NCBI GenBank assembly: GCA_020073465.1
Contig: JAIQFC010000010.1
Coordinates: 1-64,000 of the forward strand
Reading direction: 5' to 3'
DNA from: Terriglobia bacterium
GTDB lineage: Bacteria; Acidobacteriota; Terriglobia; Terriglobales; Acidobacteriaceae
Length of the DNA: 64,000 nucleotides
Below the pieces are notes generated by a model, which worked only from the letters and a program-made list of their open reading frames with translations, was not told the DNA's origin and searched no databases. Made by a program: the position numbers and the translations under genes. Shown piece by piece: positions 48,884 through 57,715 of this stretch (positions within the stretch are counted from its first letter, which is position 1; every line of letters begins with the position of its first letter).

Positions 48884-51295
48884 TTACTTCGCGCTGGCCA
48901 CTCTCGCGCCGTGGGAACTTGCTGCATAGCGCGCAATGCCCTTGTATAGCGCTTCGGCAATCTGTTCGCGGTAACCGTCGCTACGAAGCCGCTGCTCGTC
49001 GGTGGGACTGCTGACGAACGAAACCTCCGCTAGGATTCCTGGCATGGCGGTCCCCGTCAGTACGACAAAGCCCGCTTCCTTCACGCCGCGGTCGCGCAAT
49101 CCGGGATTTTGCACTGCCAGCGTCCCGTAGAGCGAGCGCTGCACGCTCGCCGCGAGCCGCCGTGACTGCTCAATCCGTCCATGCAACTGGCCGGGAGAAA
49201 GCGTTGCGGTCACGCCGTTCTTGTTGCCATTTCCGTTGTCGCGCGTCTCGGTGTTTTTCACATCGGGGGCGGAGAAGAAGTTCGTGTAGTACGTCTCCAC
49301 GCCGCGCGCCGACGGCAGGTCGCTGTAGTTCGCGTGCACGGAGACGAACAGGTCCGCCTGCGCCTGGTTGGCGATTCCTGCGCGCTCATCCAGCGGGATA
49401 TAGTTATCATCGTGGCGCGTGTAGATCACATCCGAGCCGAGCCGGGTCTCCAGCAATTTCCCCAAGCGCCGCGCGATCTCCAGCACAAGGTCTTTTTCTA
49501 GCAGGCCGCGGCGTCCCACAGTACCCAAGTCCCATCCGCCGTGCCCCGCGTCGACCACAATGCGCATCTTGGGCACGCGTGCCCGCAGCTGCAGATCTTC
49601 TCTTGTCGGAGGTGGGACCACGATTGCCAGCTTGTTCATCTCCGCTTCCACTTCGTTCGGGAACAGGTTCACCGCGCCTTTGGGATTCGCACCGATCTTC
49701 CTCACCTGCACCACCAGCCGGTACGGATTCGGTTCAAGGCTCACGGAGAAATTCGAATTGCCCTTGGTCTCCAGCACCACGCGAGTCATCCCCGGAACGG
49801 GTTGCGCCACGCGGATGCGGCTTACCAGGGGATCGCCGACATCAATGGTCTTTCCTTGCAGTTCCGCAGCCAGCGCCGTGTCACGCAGGTCGAAGTAGAT
49901 GCGGTCCGGGTTGCTGATGCGATGGGCTTCGTACTGCACCTGGTCCTCAAGGTCGAGAACGATCGTGGTCGAATCCACCGACGACCAGTGCCGAATTCCG
50001 GTTACACGCGGAAACTTCGAGAGCTCCTGCGGTGTGGCCGGAGTACTTGACGGCTCTGCCACCGCGGACAATGAATCGGGGCCGGCATTTACGTCCTGAC
50101 TCGTGTCAGGAGTAGGGCTCGCCTGGGATGTTGCCGACATCGGGGTTTTTGCTTCGGTCGGGGTTCCCATCTTCTTCACTGCCGGCTCGCGGGATTGAAC
50201 GATAGCGCTCCCCAATTGTGCGTTCTTGAGCTTCCACCACAGGCCTGCGGCAAGCACCGCCGCAACCACCACCAGCATCAGTACGATCAGGATTCCAGGG
50301 CGGCGGCTCGTTGTCGGCTCTGCGACTCCGAGACGGGGCTCCACCGCTGTGTCAGTCTCAAGATCCTTTCTCACTTCCACTGCAGGTTGTTCAAACAGTT
50401 CCGCCGCGGGCGCAGAAGGCGCCTGAACCACCGCGGGAGCAGCCTTCGCAACCGCCTCGGAAACAGCGGGAGCCACCGACGCCACAACCTGCGAAACCAG
50501 TTGCTCGACCGGCGGTGGTGCCTTGACCGGCGGAGCAGTAACCGCTGGAACAGCGTCCAACTCCGTTGCGGCTACCTCTGCCGATTGTGCGAACCGGTCT
50601 TCGTCCTCAGGCTTGAGCGCTCCCAGGACGAGCTCGGCCAGCAGGCTCAGATTGTCAACGTCGCTATCATTGAACCCGAGCGGTTCGACCGAGAACGCCT
50701 CCAACACCCCGATTACGCGACGGCGTCCGCACAGCGGCACGGCGACCATGGAACGCGCGCCCAGCTTGCGGCAAGCGCGCAGGTTCACCCGTGGATCCAA
50801 CTCGGTGTCGTCGCAGCGGAAGATCTGCGCCATGCGGAAGCAGGCACCAGAGAATGCGGATTCGCGATCGATGCGCGCACCCACGTCCGGTTTGACCGTG
50901 CCCGCCGAGGCCCGCAGCACAATTTCGTTATGTTCCGCGAGCGCGATCGCCAGCCCATCCGCGCCGGTGATCGCGACCGCCCGCTCAGCCACGAGTTGCA
51001 ACACTTCGTCGAGAACAAACTGCTCGCCCGCTTCAAACTCGGCTGGAGGAGCAACCACGTCGAACCCGCTACGGTGGCTCGCCAACGCGCGCCGCCGTCT
51101 TACTTGTTGGTGGAGTGCAGAGAACGCCAGCAACGCCTGCAGCGCGTCACGGCCGGAAGGCTTCCCATGAACCTCTTCGAGATGGAGGCCGGAAGCTGCG
51201 GAAGGGCGCTCCTGTCCCCCTGGCCACGCAGGCACACCAACCTCGGGGAGCGATGCGGTGACTTCGATGCTCGGTTTCGTGGGAGTAGTGGCCAT
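48884..51295 (-). CDS. GAF-transmembrane-AMIN-amidase fusion
   Basis: 803 residues joining a cytoplasmic sensor to a cell-wall hydrolase. N-terminal linker; GAF domain (about 92-228); Ala/Pro-rich linker; one transmembrane helix (334-354, GILIVLMLVVVAAVLAA); second linker; AMIN domain (about 428-530), which binds peptidoglycan or the envelope; then N-acetylmuramoyl-L-alanine amidase 3 (about 577-790). Zinc ligands are His585 (VVDAGHGG), Glu600 (LLEKDL) and His654 (VSVHANY), with catalytic Glu757 (ILAEVSFVS). The amidase cuts the bond between MurNAc and the stem peptide, and may be controlled by the cytoplasmic domain. Not part of a visible operon. Confidence 0.87.
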   Translation of the reverse strand: MATTPTKPSIEVTASLPEVGVPAWPGGQERPSAASGLHLEEVHGKPSGRDALQALLAFSALHQQVRRRRALASHRSGFDVVAPPAEFEAGEQFVLDEVLQLVAERAVAITGADGLAIALAEHNEIVLRASAGTVKPDVGARIDRESAFSGACFRMAQIFRCDDTELDPRVNLRACRKLGARSMVAVPLCGRRRVIGVLEAFSVEPLGFNDSDVDNLSLLAELVLGALKPEDEDRFAQSAEVAATELDAVPAVTAPPVKAPPPVEQLVSQVVASVAPAVSEAVAKAAPAVVQAPSAPAAELFEQPAVEVRKDLETDTAVEPRLGVAEPTTSRRPGILIVLMLVVVAAVLAAGLWWKLKNAQLGSAIVQSREPAVKKMGTPTEAKTPMSATSQASPTPDTSQDVNAGPDSLSAVAEPSSTPATPQELSKFPRVTGIRHWSSVDSTTIVLDLEDQVQYEAHRISNPDRIYFDLRDTALAAELQGKTIDVGDPLVSRIRVAQPVPGMTRVVLETKGNSNFSVSLEPNPYRLVVQVRKIGANPKGAVNLFPNEVEAEMNKLAIVVPPPTREDLQLRARVPKMRIVVDAGHGGWDLGTVGRRGLLEKDLVLEIARRLGKLLETRLGSDVIYTRHDDNYIPLDERAGIANQAQADLFVSVHANYSDLPSARGVETYYTNFFSAPDVKNTETRDNGNGNKNGVTATLSPGQLHGRIEQSRRLAASVQRSLYGTLAVQNPGLRDRGVKEAGFVVLTGTAMPGILAEVSFVSSPTDEQRLRSDGYREQIAEALYKGIARYAASSHGARVASAK

Positions 51296-51657
51296 TCCAA
51301 GCCCGCGCCCACACTCGACCGCTTACAGTTTGGGATCGGGTCAATTCCTTGTCAATTATCGACTTAGCCTACTCGACCCGAGGAGAGCACACGCCCGGGG
51401 TGAAGCGCGCGACACTGCTCCGGCCTGCCAGGCGAGCCTCGCCCGACCAAGGAGTCCCTTTAAAGTTAACGGTCTTTCGCCGCGGTTGCAATTACCGGGG
51501 GATGACCTCTCGGACATGCCCTTTGGTAAGCAGGCCGATCATCCCGCTTTTTCGCAATCACGAACATCTGCCGCACGGTCCCGCCGTCCTGCCGCGTGAG
51601 GAGTAGAATCCTGCGAATCATTCAGGGCTATCCGGGCGTTTAAAGGAGGCGAAATCT
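51296..51657. other. Intergenic region between divergent genes
   Basis: 362 bases between the amidase gene (minus) and the lycopene-cyclase-domain gene (plus). I see no convincing gene, repeat or hairpin. The end, AAAGGAGGCGAAATCT before the ATG at 51658, is a strong ribosome binding site. Confidence 0.4.
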
Positions 51658-52649
51658 ATGCACGGACCACGCACCCATGGATCTCCCAGCTCCACCGTGG
51701 CGGCCGGAATTGTCGTGGGCATGTTGTTGATGATTGTTGTGCCGGCCGCAATCACGCTGCACAGCGTGCATTCTCCCGGCACATTGGAGCTCTTGGACCC
51801 GAACCCCGCGCCGCATGGCTATACCTGGAGTCTTTCGCTCTTCATCATCCCCATCCTGGTGATTGCGTTCTGGTTCCTCCCCGGCGAGGGCCTGGAGATT
51901 CCGCAGCGTGCTTTCTGGCGTACCATCGGCATCCTGGTTCCCCTCGGCTGCCTGCTCGACTTCCTTTTTGCGCAATGGTTTTTCTGTTTTCCACGGCCAG
52001 GAGCGACGCTTGGAATTCACGCCTGGGCATTGGGCAGGCCAGTTCCCATCGAGGAATACCTCTTTTACCTGACCGGATTCATCGCGGTTCTGCTTCTCTA
52101 TATGTGTGGCTGAGCGAGTATTGGCTCTCCGCCTACAGCGTTCCGGATTATCCGGGCGAAGCACGGCAAATGCGGCGTCTGCTGCACTTTCATCCCACTT
52201 CGCTGGTTCTTGGTGGGGTTCTGATCGGTGCGGCCTGGTTCTACAAGAAACACTTTGCACTTCCCGAAGACCAGGCTGGATTCCCGGGCTACTTCACCTT
52301 CCTGGTGGCCGGCGCTCTGGTTCCGGCGGTCAGCTTTTTTTCGATCGCGCGCCGCTTCATTAACTGGCGGGCCTTCAGCCTGACCATGTTCTTCATGCTG
52401 CTGATCAGTTTGCTTTGGGAAGCCACCCTCGCCCTGCCCTACGGGTGGTGGGGATTCCAGCACCAGCAAATGATCGGGCTGTTCATCGGAGCGTGGTACG
52501 GACTGCCCATCGAGGAAATCTGCGTCTGGATCGCCGTCACTTATGCGACCGTAATCGTATTCGAGGTCGTGAAGCTGTGGCAGGCATCGGGCAGAACGGC
52601 GAAGGAAGCACTACTGGGGCCGAAGCCGGTCCCCGTCGAAGAGCGGTGA
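51658..52649 (+). pseudogene. Lycopene cyclase-domain membrane protein, split by a frameshift
   Basis: Two frames that together resemble fused heterodimeric carotenoid cyclases of CrtYc/CrtYd type. The first, 51658-52113, encodes four hydrophobic helices and ends YLTGFIAVLLLYMCG. The second continues in the -1 frame from about 52104 to 52649, with LSEYWLSAYSVP and more helices. PIEEYLFYL in the first half and LPIEEICVWIAV in the second match the PxEE signature of this family. The break is in tatgtgtggctg (52101-52112), a TG repeat prone to slippage. A GTG (52104-52106) could start a separate second protein, so a natural two-subunit split is an alternative. Confidence 0.65.
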
Positions 52650-52755
52650 CTTGCCCCAATCATCGAACCAATCCAGTTACTGCGGAGACCGCTTGTACAA
52701 GGGATAGGATTTGCAGATACGGGCCCTGTCCGACCAGCGGTTCTCGGCGGAGAGT

Positions 52756-53577
52756 ATGCAGGCTACATTAAGTCCCGCGCGGCAAGCGCGGGCCCACCAC
52801 CGGCATGACCTTGGCACGTTGACCTACGTCGTCCTTGACGACGCCAATGGCGGGATTGTTCGCAATCTCAGTCATTGCGGCATCGGCGTGCAGGCCGTTG
52901 CTCCACTTCGCCCACAGCAGATCGTCCCCTTACGCTTCGAATTGCGCAATGCAAGACTTCGTATCGAGGCTCAAGGAGAGGTCGTCTGGGCCACGGCTTC
53001 CGGGCAATGTGGAATCCGCTTTCTCGACCTTCCTCCGCGGATGGTCCGGCAGATTAATGAATGGATATTCGGAAGCCTGTTGGAATCCATCCCCCAGCGT
53101 TGGGGGCGGACAGACTCGATCTTCGGCGGGGTCGTTCCGAGTTCAGCCTTGGTTGAAGAGGACGATGGGCTGATCATCTCGCGGGCATCACAGAACGTGA
53201 TTCAACTCGAGCCGCGTTCCTCGCCCGTCATGGAACCACCTGATCAAGCGCCGACCGAGCGATCGATCGCAGACCTTTCCCAGGAACCGGATTGGCTCTC
53301 CCGCCCGCTCTCCGCGCGAGCCCTGGCTGCGCTCGTCGATGGGTTCATCATTATTGCAGCACTGCTTCTGTTCTCGCTGGTGTTTCTCTCGGTAGCTCAT
53401 GAGTTCCCCGGTTGGCCACTCAGCCTGGGAGCCGCATTAGGCGCCACTCTGTTTGTTGCAGCCTTTTATTGGGGATTCTGTCGCGCCTTTGCGGGTGTGA
53501 CTCTAGGCGCCCGGTTGGTACGGCGGGCCAGCGGTGACCAGGAAGAACAGGCCGAGGAGGCAGACCGCTTTCGGTAA
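52756..53577 (+). CDS. PilZ-RDD fusion protein
   Basis: 273 residues from ATG 52756 (frame open to 52711). N-terminal PilZ domain (about 10-115) with RAHHR (RxxxR) and NLSHCGIGV (NxSxxG), the c-di-GMP binding motifs, so probably binds the messenger. After a 60-residue linker, an RDD membrane domain (about 190-260) has ARALAALVDGFIIIAALLLF and LGARLVRR. Such a fusion ties a c-di-GMP signal to a membrane protein. A gap of about 100 bases separates it from the split gene upstream. Confidence 0.75.
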   Translation: MQATLSPARQARAHHRHDLGTLTYVVLDDANGGIVRNLSHCGIGVQAVAPLRPQQIVPLRFELRNARLRIEAQGEVVWATASGQCGIRFLDLPPRMVRQINEWIFGSLLESIPQRWGRTDSIFGGVVPSSALVEEDDGLIISRASQNVIQLEPRSSPVMEPPDQAPTERSIADLSQEPDWLSRPLSARALAALVDGFIIIAALLLFSLVFLSVAHEFPGWPLSLGAALGATLFVAAFYWGFCRAFAGVTLGARLVRRASGDQEEQAEEADRFR

Positions 53578-53613
53578 CAAAAATCGGATCCCGCTTTCCA
53601 GATCCGAGCACCT

Positions 53614-53634
53614 GAGAACTGAGAACTGAGAACT
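53614..53634. repeat. Three tandem copies of GAGAACT
   Basis: A perfect 3 x 7-bp tandem array in the short gap between two convergent genes, just past the 3' end of the gene that stops at 53643. Confidence 0.6.
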
Positions 53635-53642
53635 GCCTTCCC

Positions 53643-54320
53643 CTAATTCGCAAAATACTGCTGCGCCAGCCACAACTGCAACGTACGCTGCAGCCGCGGC
53701 GCCAGCTTCACGAAGCGGATGCCGACATTCCCCCGTTTGTCCTGCCACGCTATCTCGGCCTGCGCCTTCAACGTCGATTTCGCGCCCGGCAGTTCAAGGG
53801 AGACGCGCAGGCTCTTGGTGGCTTCGACTGGAAGGTCGGTGTGAACCTGAAGGCCTCCCTGGCTCACGTTGATGAGGTACGCCTCCACCCGGCCGTGGCT
53901 ATTGAAACTCAAATTGACCGGCACTTCGAGGCCTGCCCGATGGTAGCGGAGTCGTCCGTCGAGGATCAGGTTGCGCGCCGCAGAGAGCGTACGCACAGCC
54001 TGCTCCACCGAGATTGGTTTCTCAAACGCAAAAAGCGCGCCCGTTGAATCCAGATTCTGGCGAGACTCAGGTCCGCCCATGATGACGAGCGGCACGGTGC
54101 TCGTCCGCGCCTTGTCCCGCTGCAGTTCGTGCAGGAACTGTGCCGTTCCGTTCAGATCACAATCCACGATCAGAGCGTCGATCTTCGATCGATTCAACCG
54201 GGTCAGAGCGCGTTGCGGTTCGTCTTCCACCGCAACATCCATGTGAAGGCCGCCGAGGATGCACTCCAGAACACTGACTTCCTGCCAGTCGCGCGAAACA
54301 ACCATCGAGGAAAGTGTCAT
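53643..54320 (-). CDS. Degenerate receiver-like domain fused to PilZ
   Basis: 225 residues. The N-terminal ~115 residues fold like a response-regulator receiver (ALIVDCDLNG with Asp, then FEKPIS with Lys), but the acidic pair at the start is missing (VVSRDWQE), so phosphorylation is doubtful. A PilZ domain (about 120-220) follows, with LRYHRAG and NVSQGGLQV (NxSxxG). The RxxxR pattern is not exact, so binding is uncertain. Ends TLQLWLAQQYFAN. Convergent with the PilZ-RDD gene, with only 65 bases between them. Confidence 0.72.
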   Translation of the reverse strand: MTLSSMVVSRDWQEVSVLECILGGLHMDVAVEDEPQRALTRLNRSKIDALIVDCDLNGTAQFLHELQRDKARTSTVPLVIMGGPESRQNLDSTGALFAFEKPISVEQAVRTLSAARNLILDGRLRYHRAGLEVPVNLSFNSHGRVEAYLINVSQGGLQVHTDLPVEATKSLRVSLELPGAKSTLKAQAEIAWQDKRGNVGIRFVKLAPRLQRTLQLWLAQQYFAN

Positions 54321-54370
54321 GTCTTCACTCTAACCACGTCGGTACTCGTGCCGTAGATAACCAACGTAAT

Positions 54371-54508
54371 GCGGGCTTCGGGCTTCGGCCTTCAGCGAAC
54401 TCCCAGCACCGAGAATGTGGAGAGTCTCACGGAGGTTACTAATCAGAAATTCTGGGGCTTCGCATCTATGTGGTTGCTGAAGCCCGAGAGCCGAAGCCCG
54501 AAGCCCGC
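54371..54508. repeat. Inverted 19-bp repeats made of 7-bp units
   Basis: GCGGGCTTCGGGCTTCGGC (54371-54389) is exactly complementary to 54490-54508. Each arm is a short 7-bp array: GGGCTTC x2 then GGCCTTC (54373-54393), and GAAGCCC, GAGAGCC, GAAGCCC, GAAGCCC (54479-54506). The right arm ends one base before the epimerase stop codon. A long hairpin at an mRNA 3' end is possible. Confidence 0.6.
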
Positions 54509-54509
54509 C

Positions 54510-55454
54510 TTAACCGCTCTGGCTGCGATACCATTCCACCGTCTTCTGCAGCCCCTCTTCGAAACCCACTTTCGGTTTGTACCCGAGCAGCCCTTCCGCT
54601 TTGGAGATGTCCGCCAGCGAATGCTTCACGTCCCCTGCGCGCTCCGGACCGTATTTCGGTTCATCGGAATACCCCGTGAGCTTTTGCAGGGCGCGGAGCG
54701 TTTCGTTGAGCGTGACCCTGCGTCCGGTCGCAACATTGCATACTTGGCCCGCCGCCTGGGCTGCCGGCGCCTGGCAGGCCAGCAGGTTGGCCTCGACGGC
54801 GTTATCGATGTAAGTGAAATCGCGGCTCTGCTCTCCGTCTCCGAAAATCGTTGGCTGCTCGCCCCGCAACATCTGGGTGATGAACTTGGCTAGTACTCCC
54901 GAGTACGGAGAAGACGGATCCTGACGAGGCCCAAAAATATTGAAGTACCGCAGCGAGACCGTTTCCAGCCCATAGCAGCGGTAAAACGATGTCATGTAGT
55001 GTTCGCTCGCCAGCTTGGCCACAGCGTAGGGAGAGATTGGACTCGGAGTCATGCCTTCGTGCTTGGGCAGCGTAGGGGTATCGCCGTAAGCCGAGGACGA
55101 TGCCGCATAGACCACACGCTTCACCTTGGCGTCGCGAGCCGCGACCAGCACGTTCACCGTTCCGTCGATATTGGCGCGGTTGCTTCCCAAAGGATCAAGC
55201 ACAGATTTCGGCACGGAAGGAATGGCCGCCTGGTGCAAGACAAAGTCGACTCCGGAGCAGGCACTCTTCATCGCGTTGAGGTCCAGGATGTCAGCTTCGC
55301 GGAACTCGATGCGATCGAGTATATCGGCAATATTCTCGCGCCGGCCCGTCGCGAAGTTATCCACGCCGCGTACCTGTTCCCTACGTGAGAGGAGCGCGCG
55401 AGCCAGTGACGAGCCAATGAAGCCAGCTATGCCAGTAATGAGATAAAGCGCCAT
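54510..55454 (-). CDS. NAD-dependent sugar-nucleotide epimerase/dehydratase
   Basis: 314 residues from ATG 55454, where the Rossmann motif begins at once (MALYLITGIAGFIGSSLARA); the frame is open to 55547. Extended SDR signatures: catalytic Ser in YAASSSAYGD, Tyr-Lys pair in SPYAVAK, and FNIFGPRQDP. This form, with a nearby GDGEQSRDFTYIDNAV, is typical of UDP-glucose/UDP-GlcNAc 4-epimerase relatives (WbpP/GalE-like). It probably makes a sugar for a surface polysaccharide; substrate not determined. It lies among PilZ genes. Confidence 0.82.
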   Translation of the reverse strand: MALYLITGIAGFIGSSLARALLSRREQVRGVDNFATGRRENIADILDRIEFREADILDLNAMKSACSGVDFVLHQAAIPSVPKSVLDPLGSNRANIDGTVNVLVAARDAKVKRVVYAASSSAYGDTPTLPKHEGMTPSPISPYAVAKLASEHYMTSFYRCYGLETVSLRYFNIFGPRQDPSSPYSGVLAKFITQMLRGEQPTIFGDGEQSRDFTYIDNAVEANLLACQAPAAQAAGQVCNVATGRRVTLNETLRALQKLTGYSDEPKYGPERAGDVKHSLADISKAEGLLGYKPKVGFEEGLQKTVEWYRSQSG

Positions 55455-55562
55455 GTCCCATTCATCATAGCGAATGGGCGAGATTCTGTATTTAGGGAGG
55501 AGCGTGGTTTTGAGGGAAAACGGGGATTCGAGATCAAGCCTGTGCACGTGCCGTCAGAACCT

Positions 55563-55611
55563 GAGAACTCAATCACCCAAACCCGAAACCAAGGGGCGAG
55601 AACTAAGAACT
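55563..55611. repeat. Dispersed GAGAACT units
   Basis: GAGAACT at 55563-55569, GAGAACT at 55598-55604 and AAGAACT at 55605-55611, just beyond the 3' end of the PilZ gene stopping at 55614. The unit is the same as in the 53614-53634 array. Confidence 0.45.
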
Positions 55612-55613
55612 CC

Positions 55614-56270
55614 CTATCGGTCCGACAACTTGCCCCCGGCCTGGCTGCTTTGCAGAATCCGCAGGAACTCATCCCGCAATAGCATGTGCCGGTCTTCGAA
55701 GAAATGTACCAGTGCCTGCACGGCAGCGGCCGGATCGGAAGTCAGGGGGACAGAATCATGCGCACCCATCGGAGATTCAGAAGCGGCCACGCCGGGCCCC
55801 ATGATGACCGATGGTCGTGCAACGGTCTGCAGCAAACTCCGCAACCGTGCCCGGTCATCTTGCGACATTTCTGTGAACGCGATGCCCATGCCCAGATAAG
55901 GGTAGTTCACGCGTACGGTGCCCTTCGCACTCACCTGAAACCCACTGGCCGCGAGCTTCAGCATAAGATTGGTGCCCTTGGGATAGGTCGCCGCCGCTTC
56001 CACGTAGCACCCGTGCATGCTGATGTCGGTAAAAGTGGCCCAGGTCCGTACGTCAGAACCGTCTTCTTTCATCTCAATGCTGCCTTCACACTTGTAACGG
56101 GGGCTGCGACGTTTCTCCGGACCACTGTGATGTGCACCCCCATCCGAGCCCGCATGCACCGGGTCGGCCGGCATGCTTCCTTGTGCTGTCGAGGTTGCCC
56201 CCGAGGTTAAGTTGCCAGCTTGTTTCAATGCCTGCAGGTACGCCACCCCGTTGTTGGTTTCATCTGGCAT
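55614..56270 (-). CDS. PilZ-domain protein
   Basis: 218 residues from ATG 56270 (GTG 56300 is an alternative). A disordered 50-residue N-terminus precedes a PilZ domain (about 50-150): EKRRSPRYKCEG gives RxxxR and FTDISMHGCYVEA gives DxSxxG, so c-di-GMP binding is likely. A C-terminal extension ends with a helix (LVHFFEDRHMLLRDEFLRIL). No output domain is recognised. On the same strand as the epimerase, 159 nt downstream. Confidence 0.78.
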   Translation of the reverse strand: MPDETNNGVAYLQALKQAGNLTSGATSTAQGSMPADPVHAGSDGGAHHSGPEKRRSPRYKCEGSIEMKEDGSDVRTWATFTDISMHGCYVEAAATYPKGTNLMLKLAASGFQVSAKGTVRVNYPYLGMGIAFTEMSQDDRARLRSLLQTVARPSVIMGPGVAASESPMGAHDSVPLTSDPAAAVQALVHFFEDRHMLLRDEFLRILQSSQAGGKLSDR

Positions 56271-56416
56271 AGTTGCCAACCCCGATTTCGGATCAAACAC
56301 TAGCTAGACCCGCCCCGGCGGCTGCGCAGCAACTACGCCGAGACGTCCTGCTGTGTCTATCGGAGATTTCCGCTTGTAGATTTAGCGAGGGATCGTTGCC
56401 GCAGGATGAGAATCCC

Positions 56417-57043
56417 CTAATCGAGAGGGGCGGGCCATTCTGTTTCCGGACGTGCCTGGTGCGCCGCTTGCCGGATGTGTTTCCACAGTTCCTCACGCCC
56501 ACTGCCGGTCTTGGCGGAGAAGGGAAGAATACGAGCAGACGGATTACCTTCGGCGAGCGCCCTCATGGCCTGATTCAGCTGGTTATTGGAGAGGCGATCG
56601 CTCTTGGTCGCAACCACGAGAAACTCCCGCCCCGAAGCGCTCAGGAGCTGCAACAGCTGCCGATCGCTCTGCTGGGGAGGGACGTTGACGTCTACTAGAG
56701 CCAGGCACAGCGCCAGCGTGGTCCGCTCGTGGAGGTAGGGCTCAATGAACTTCGGCCATTCCTGGGAGATCTCGCGTGAAATCTTGGCATAGCCGTATCC
56801 CGGAAGGTCGGTGAAGATGAGTTCCGGCCGCGGCTTTCCCGGCCACCGGATCTCGAAGAAGTTGATACTGCGGGTCCGCCCTGGAGTCGAACTGGTACGG
56901 GCCAGCTTGGTTCCAACCAGGGAATTGATCACGCTCGACTTGCCCACGTTCGACCGGCCCAGAAAGGCGATTTCCGGCAGTCCCGTGGCAGGAAACTGCG
57001 CGGCATCCGTTGCTGCCGCCAGGAATCGTGTCAGAACCCTCAT
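56417..57043 (-). CDS. engB: Ribosome biogenesis GTPase EngB (YsxC/YihA)
   Basis: 208 residues from ATG 57043. GTPase needed for 50S ribosomal subunit assembly. All motifs are present: G1 GRSNVGKSS, G2 TPGRT, G3 DLPGYG, G4 TKSD and a SAK-type G5 (FSAKTG). Length and N-terminus (PEIAFLGRSNVGKS) are normal. It is divergent from the sigma-factor gene, about 97 bases apart. Confidence 0.95.
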   Translation of the reverse strand: MRVLTRFLAAATDAAQFPATGLPEIAFLGRSNVGKSSVINSLVGTKLARTSSTPGRTRSINFFEIRWPGKPRPELIFTDLPGYGYAKISREISQEWPKFIEPYLHERTTLALCLALVDVNVPPQQSDRQLLQLLSASGREFLVVATKSDRLSNNQLNQAMRALAEGNPSARILPFSAKTGSGREELWKHIRQAAHQARPETEWPAPLD

Positions 57044-57139
57044 ACTCAAGTGTGCAATGGCAGGCACAGACCTTGCAAGCGGATCTCCCCAGCGGATGTA
57101 AGCTTTTCCCTTCTGGCTAGACTACCTTCATTGAACGCC

Positions 57140-57715
57140 ATGGATGGATCCAACCGAAACTCCGGAATGATACCCACAGGTTCCGAAGCGGTTCGCCGTG
57201 AAACGTTCCTTAGGTTGATCTCGGAGTACAGGGCTCCCCCGCAGCGTCTCGCCGCTGCATACGTGCGCGACACGCGCGATCGCGAGGACTTGGTTCAGGA
57301 AATCGCCGTGGCGCTTTGGCAGGCAATTCCAAGATTTCGCGGAGAGTCGAGCGAACGTACCTGGCTGTATCGAATCGCCCACAATACCGCGATTACGGCA
57401 GTCACCAGGCTGCGCCGGCGAGGACGCTCCGAGGCTGTGGTCGACAATCTACCGGAGCCCAAAACCCAGGGTTCAACGCATGTCCATGAGGATGATGGGC
57501 TCATCCGTGCCCAGCGCCGCGAGTGGTTAATCGAGGCAATCCGGCAACTCCCCGCCGCAGATAGGCAAATTGTGACCCTTCACCTGGAAGAGCTCAGCCA
57601 TCGTGAAATTCAGGAGATTGCCGGAATGTCGGAAGGGGCCATTGCAACTCGCCTGTCGCGGATCCGTGACCGCCTGGCCGCCCAGATAAACGACCCGGAG
57701 GTGAAACCGTTATGA
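57140..57715 (+). CDS. ECF-type RNA polymerase sigma factor
   Basis: 191 residues from ATG 57140. Region 2 includes AYVRDTRDREDLVQEIAVALWQAIPRFRGESSERTWLYRIAHNTA, recognising the -10 element. Region 4 (about 135-180) has LPAADRQIVTLHLEELSHREIQEIAGMSEGAIATRLSRIRDRL, a helix-turn-helix for the -35 element. No C-terminal extra domain. Its last bases overlap the start of the next gene (ATGA), probably its membrane partner. Confidence 0.9.
   Translation: MDGSNRNSGMIPTGSEAVRRETFLRLISEYRAPPQRLAAAYVRDTRDREDLVQEIAVALWQAIPRFRGESSERTWLYRIAHNTAITAVTRLRRRGRSEAVVDNLPEPKTQGSTHVHEDDGLIRAQRREWLIEAIRQLPAADRQIVTLHLEELSHREIQEIAGMSEGAIATRLSRIRDRLAAQINDPEVKPL

Noticed and set aside
50195-51367. 390-codon plus-strand frame
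   Set aside because: Antisense to the GAF-amidase gene, with an Arg-rich product.
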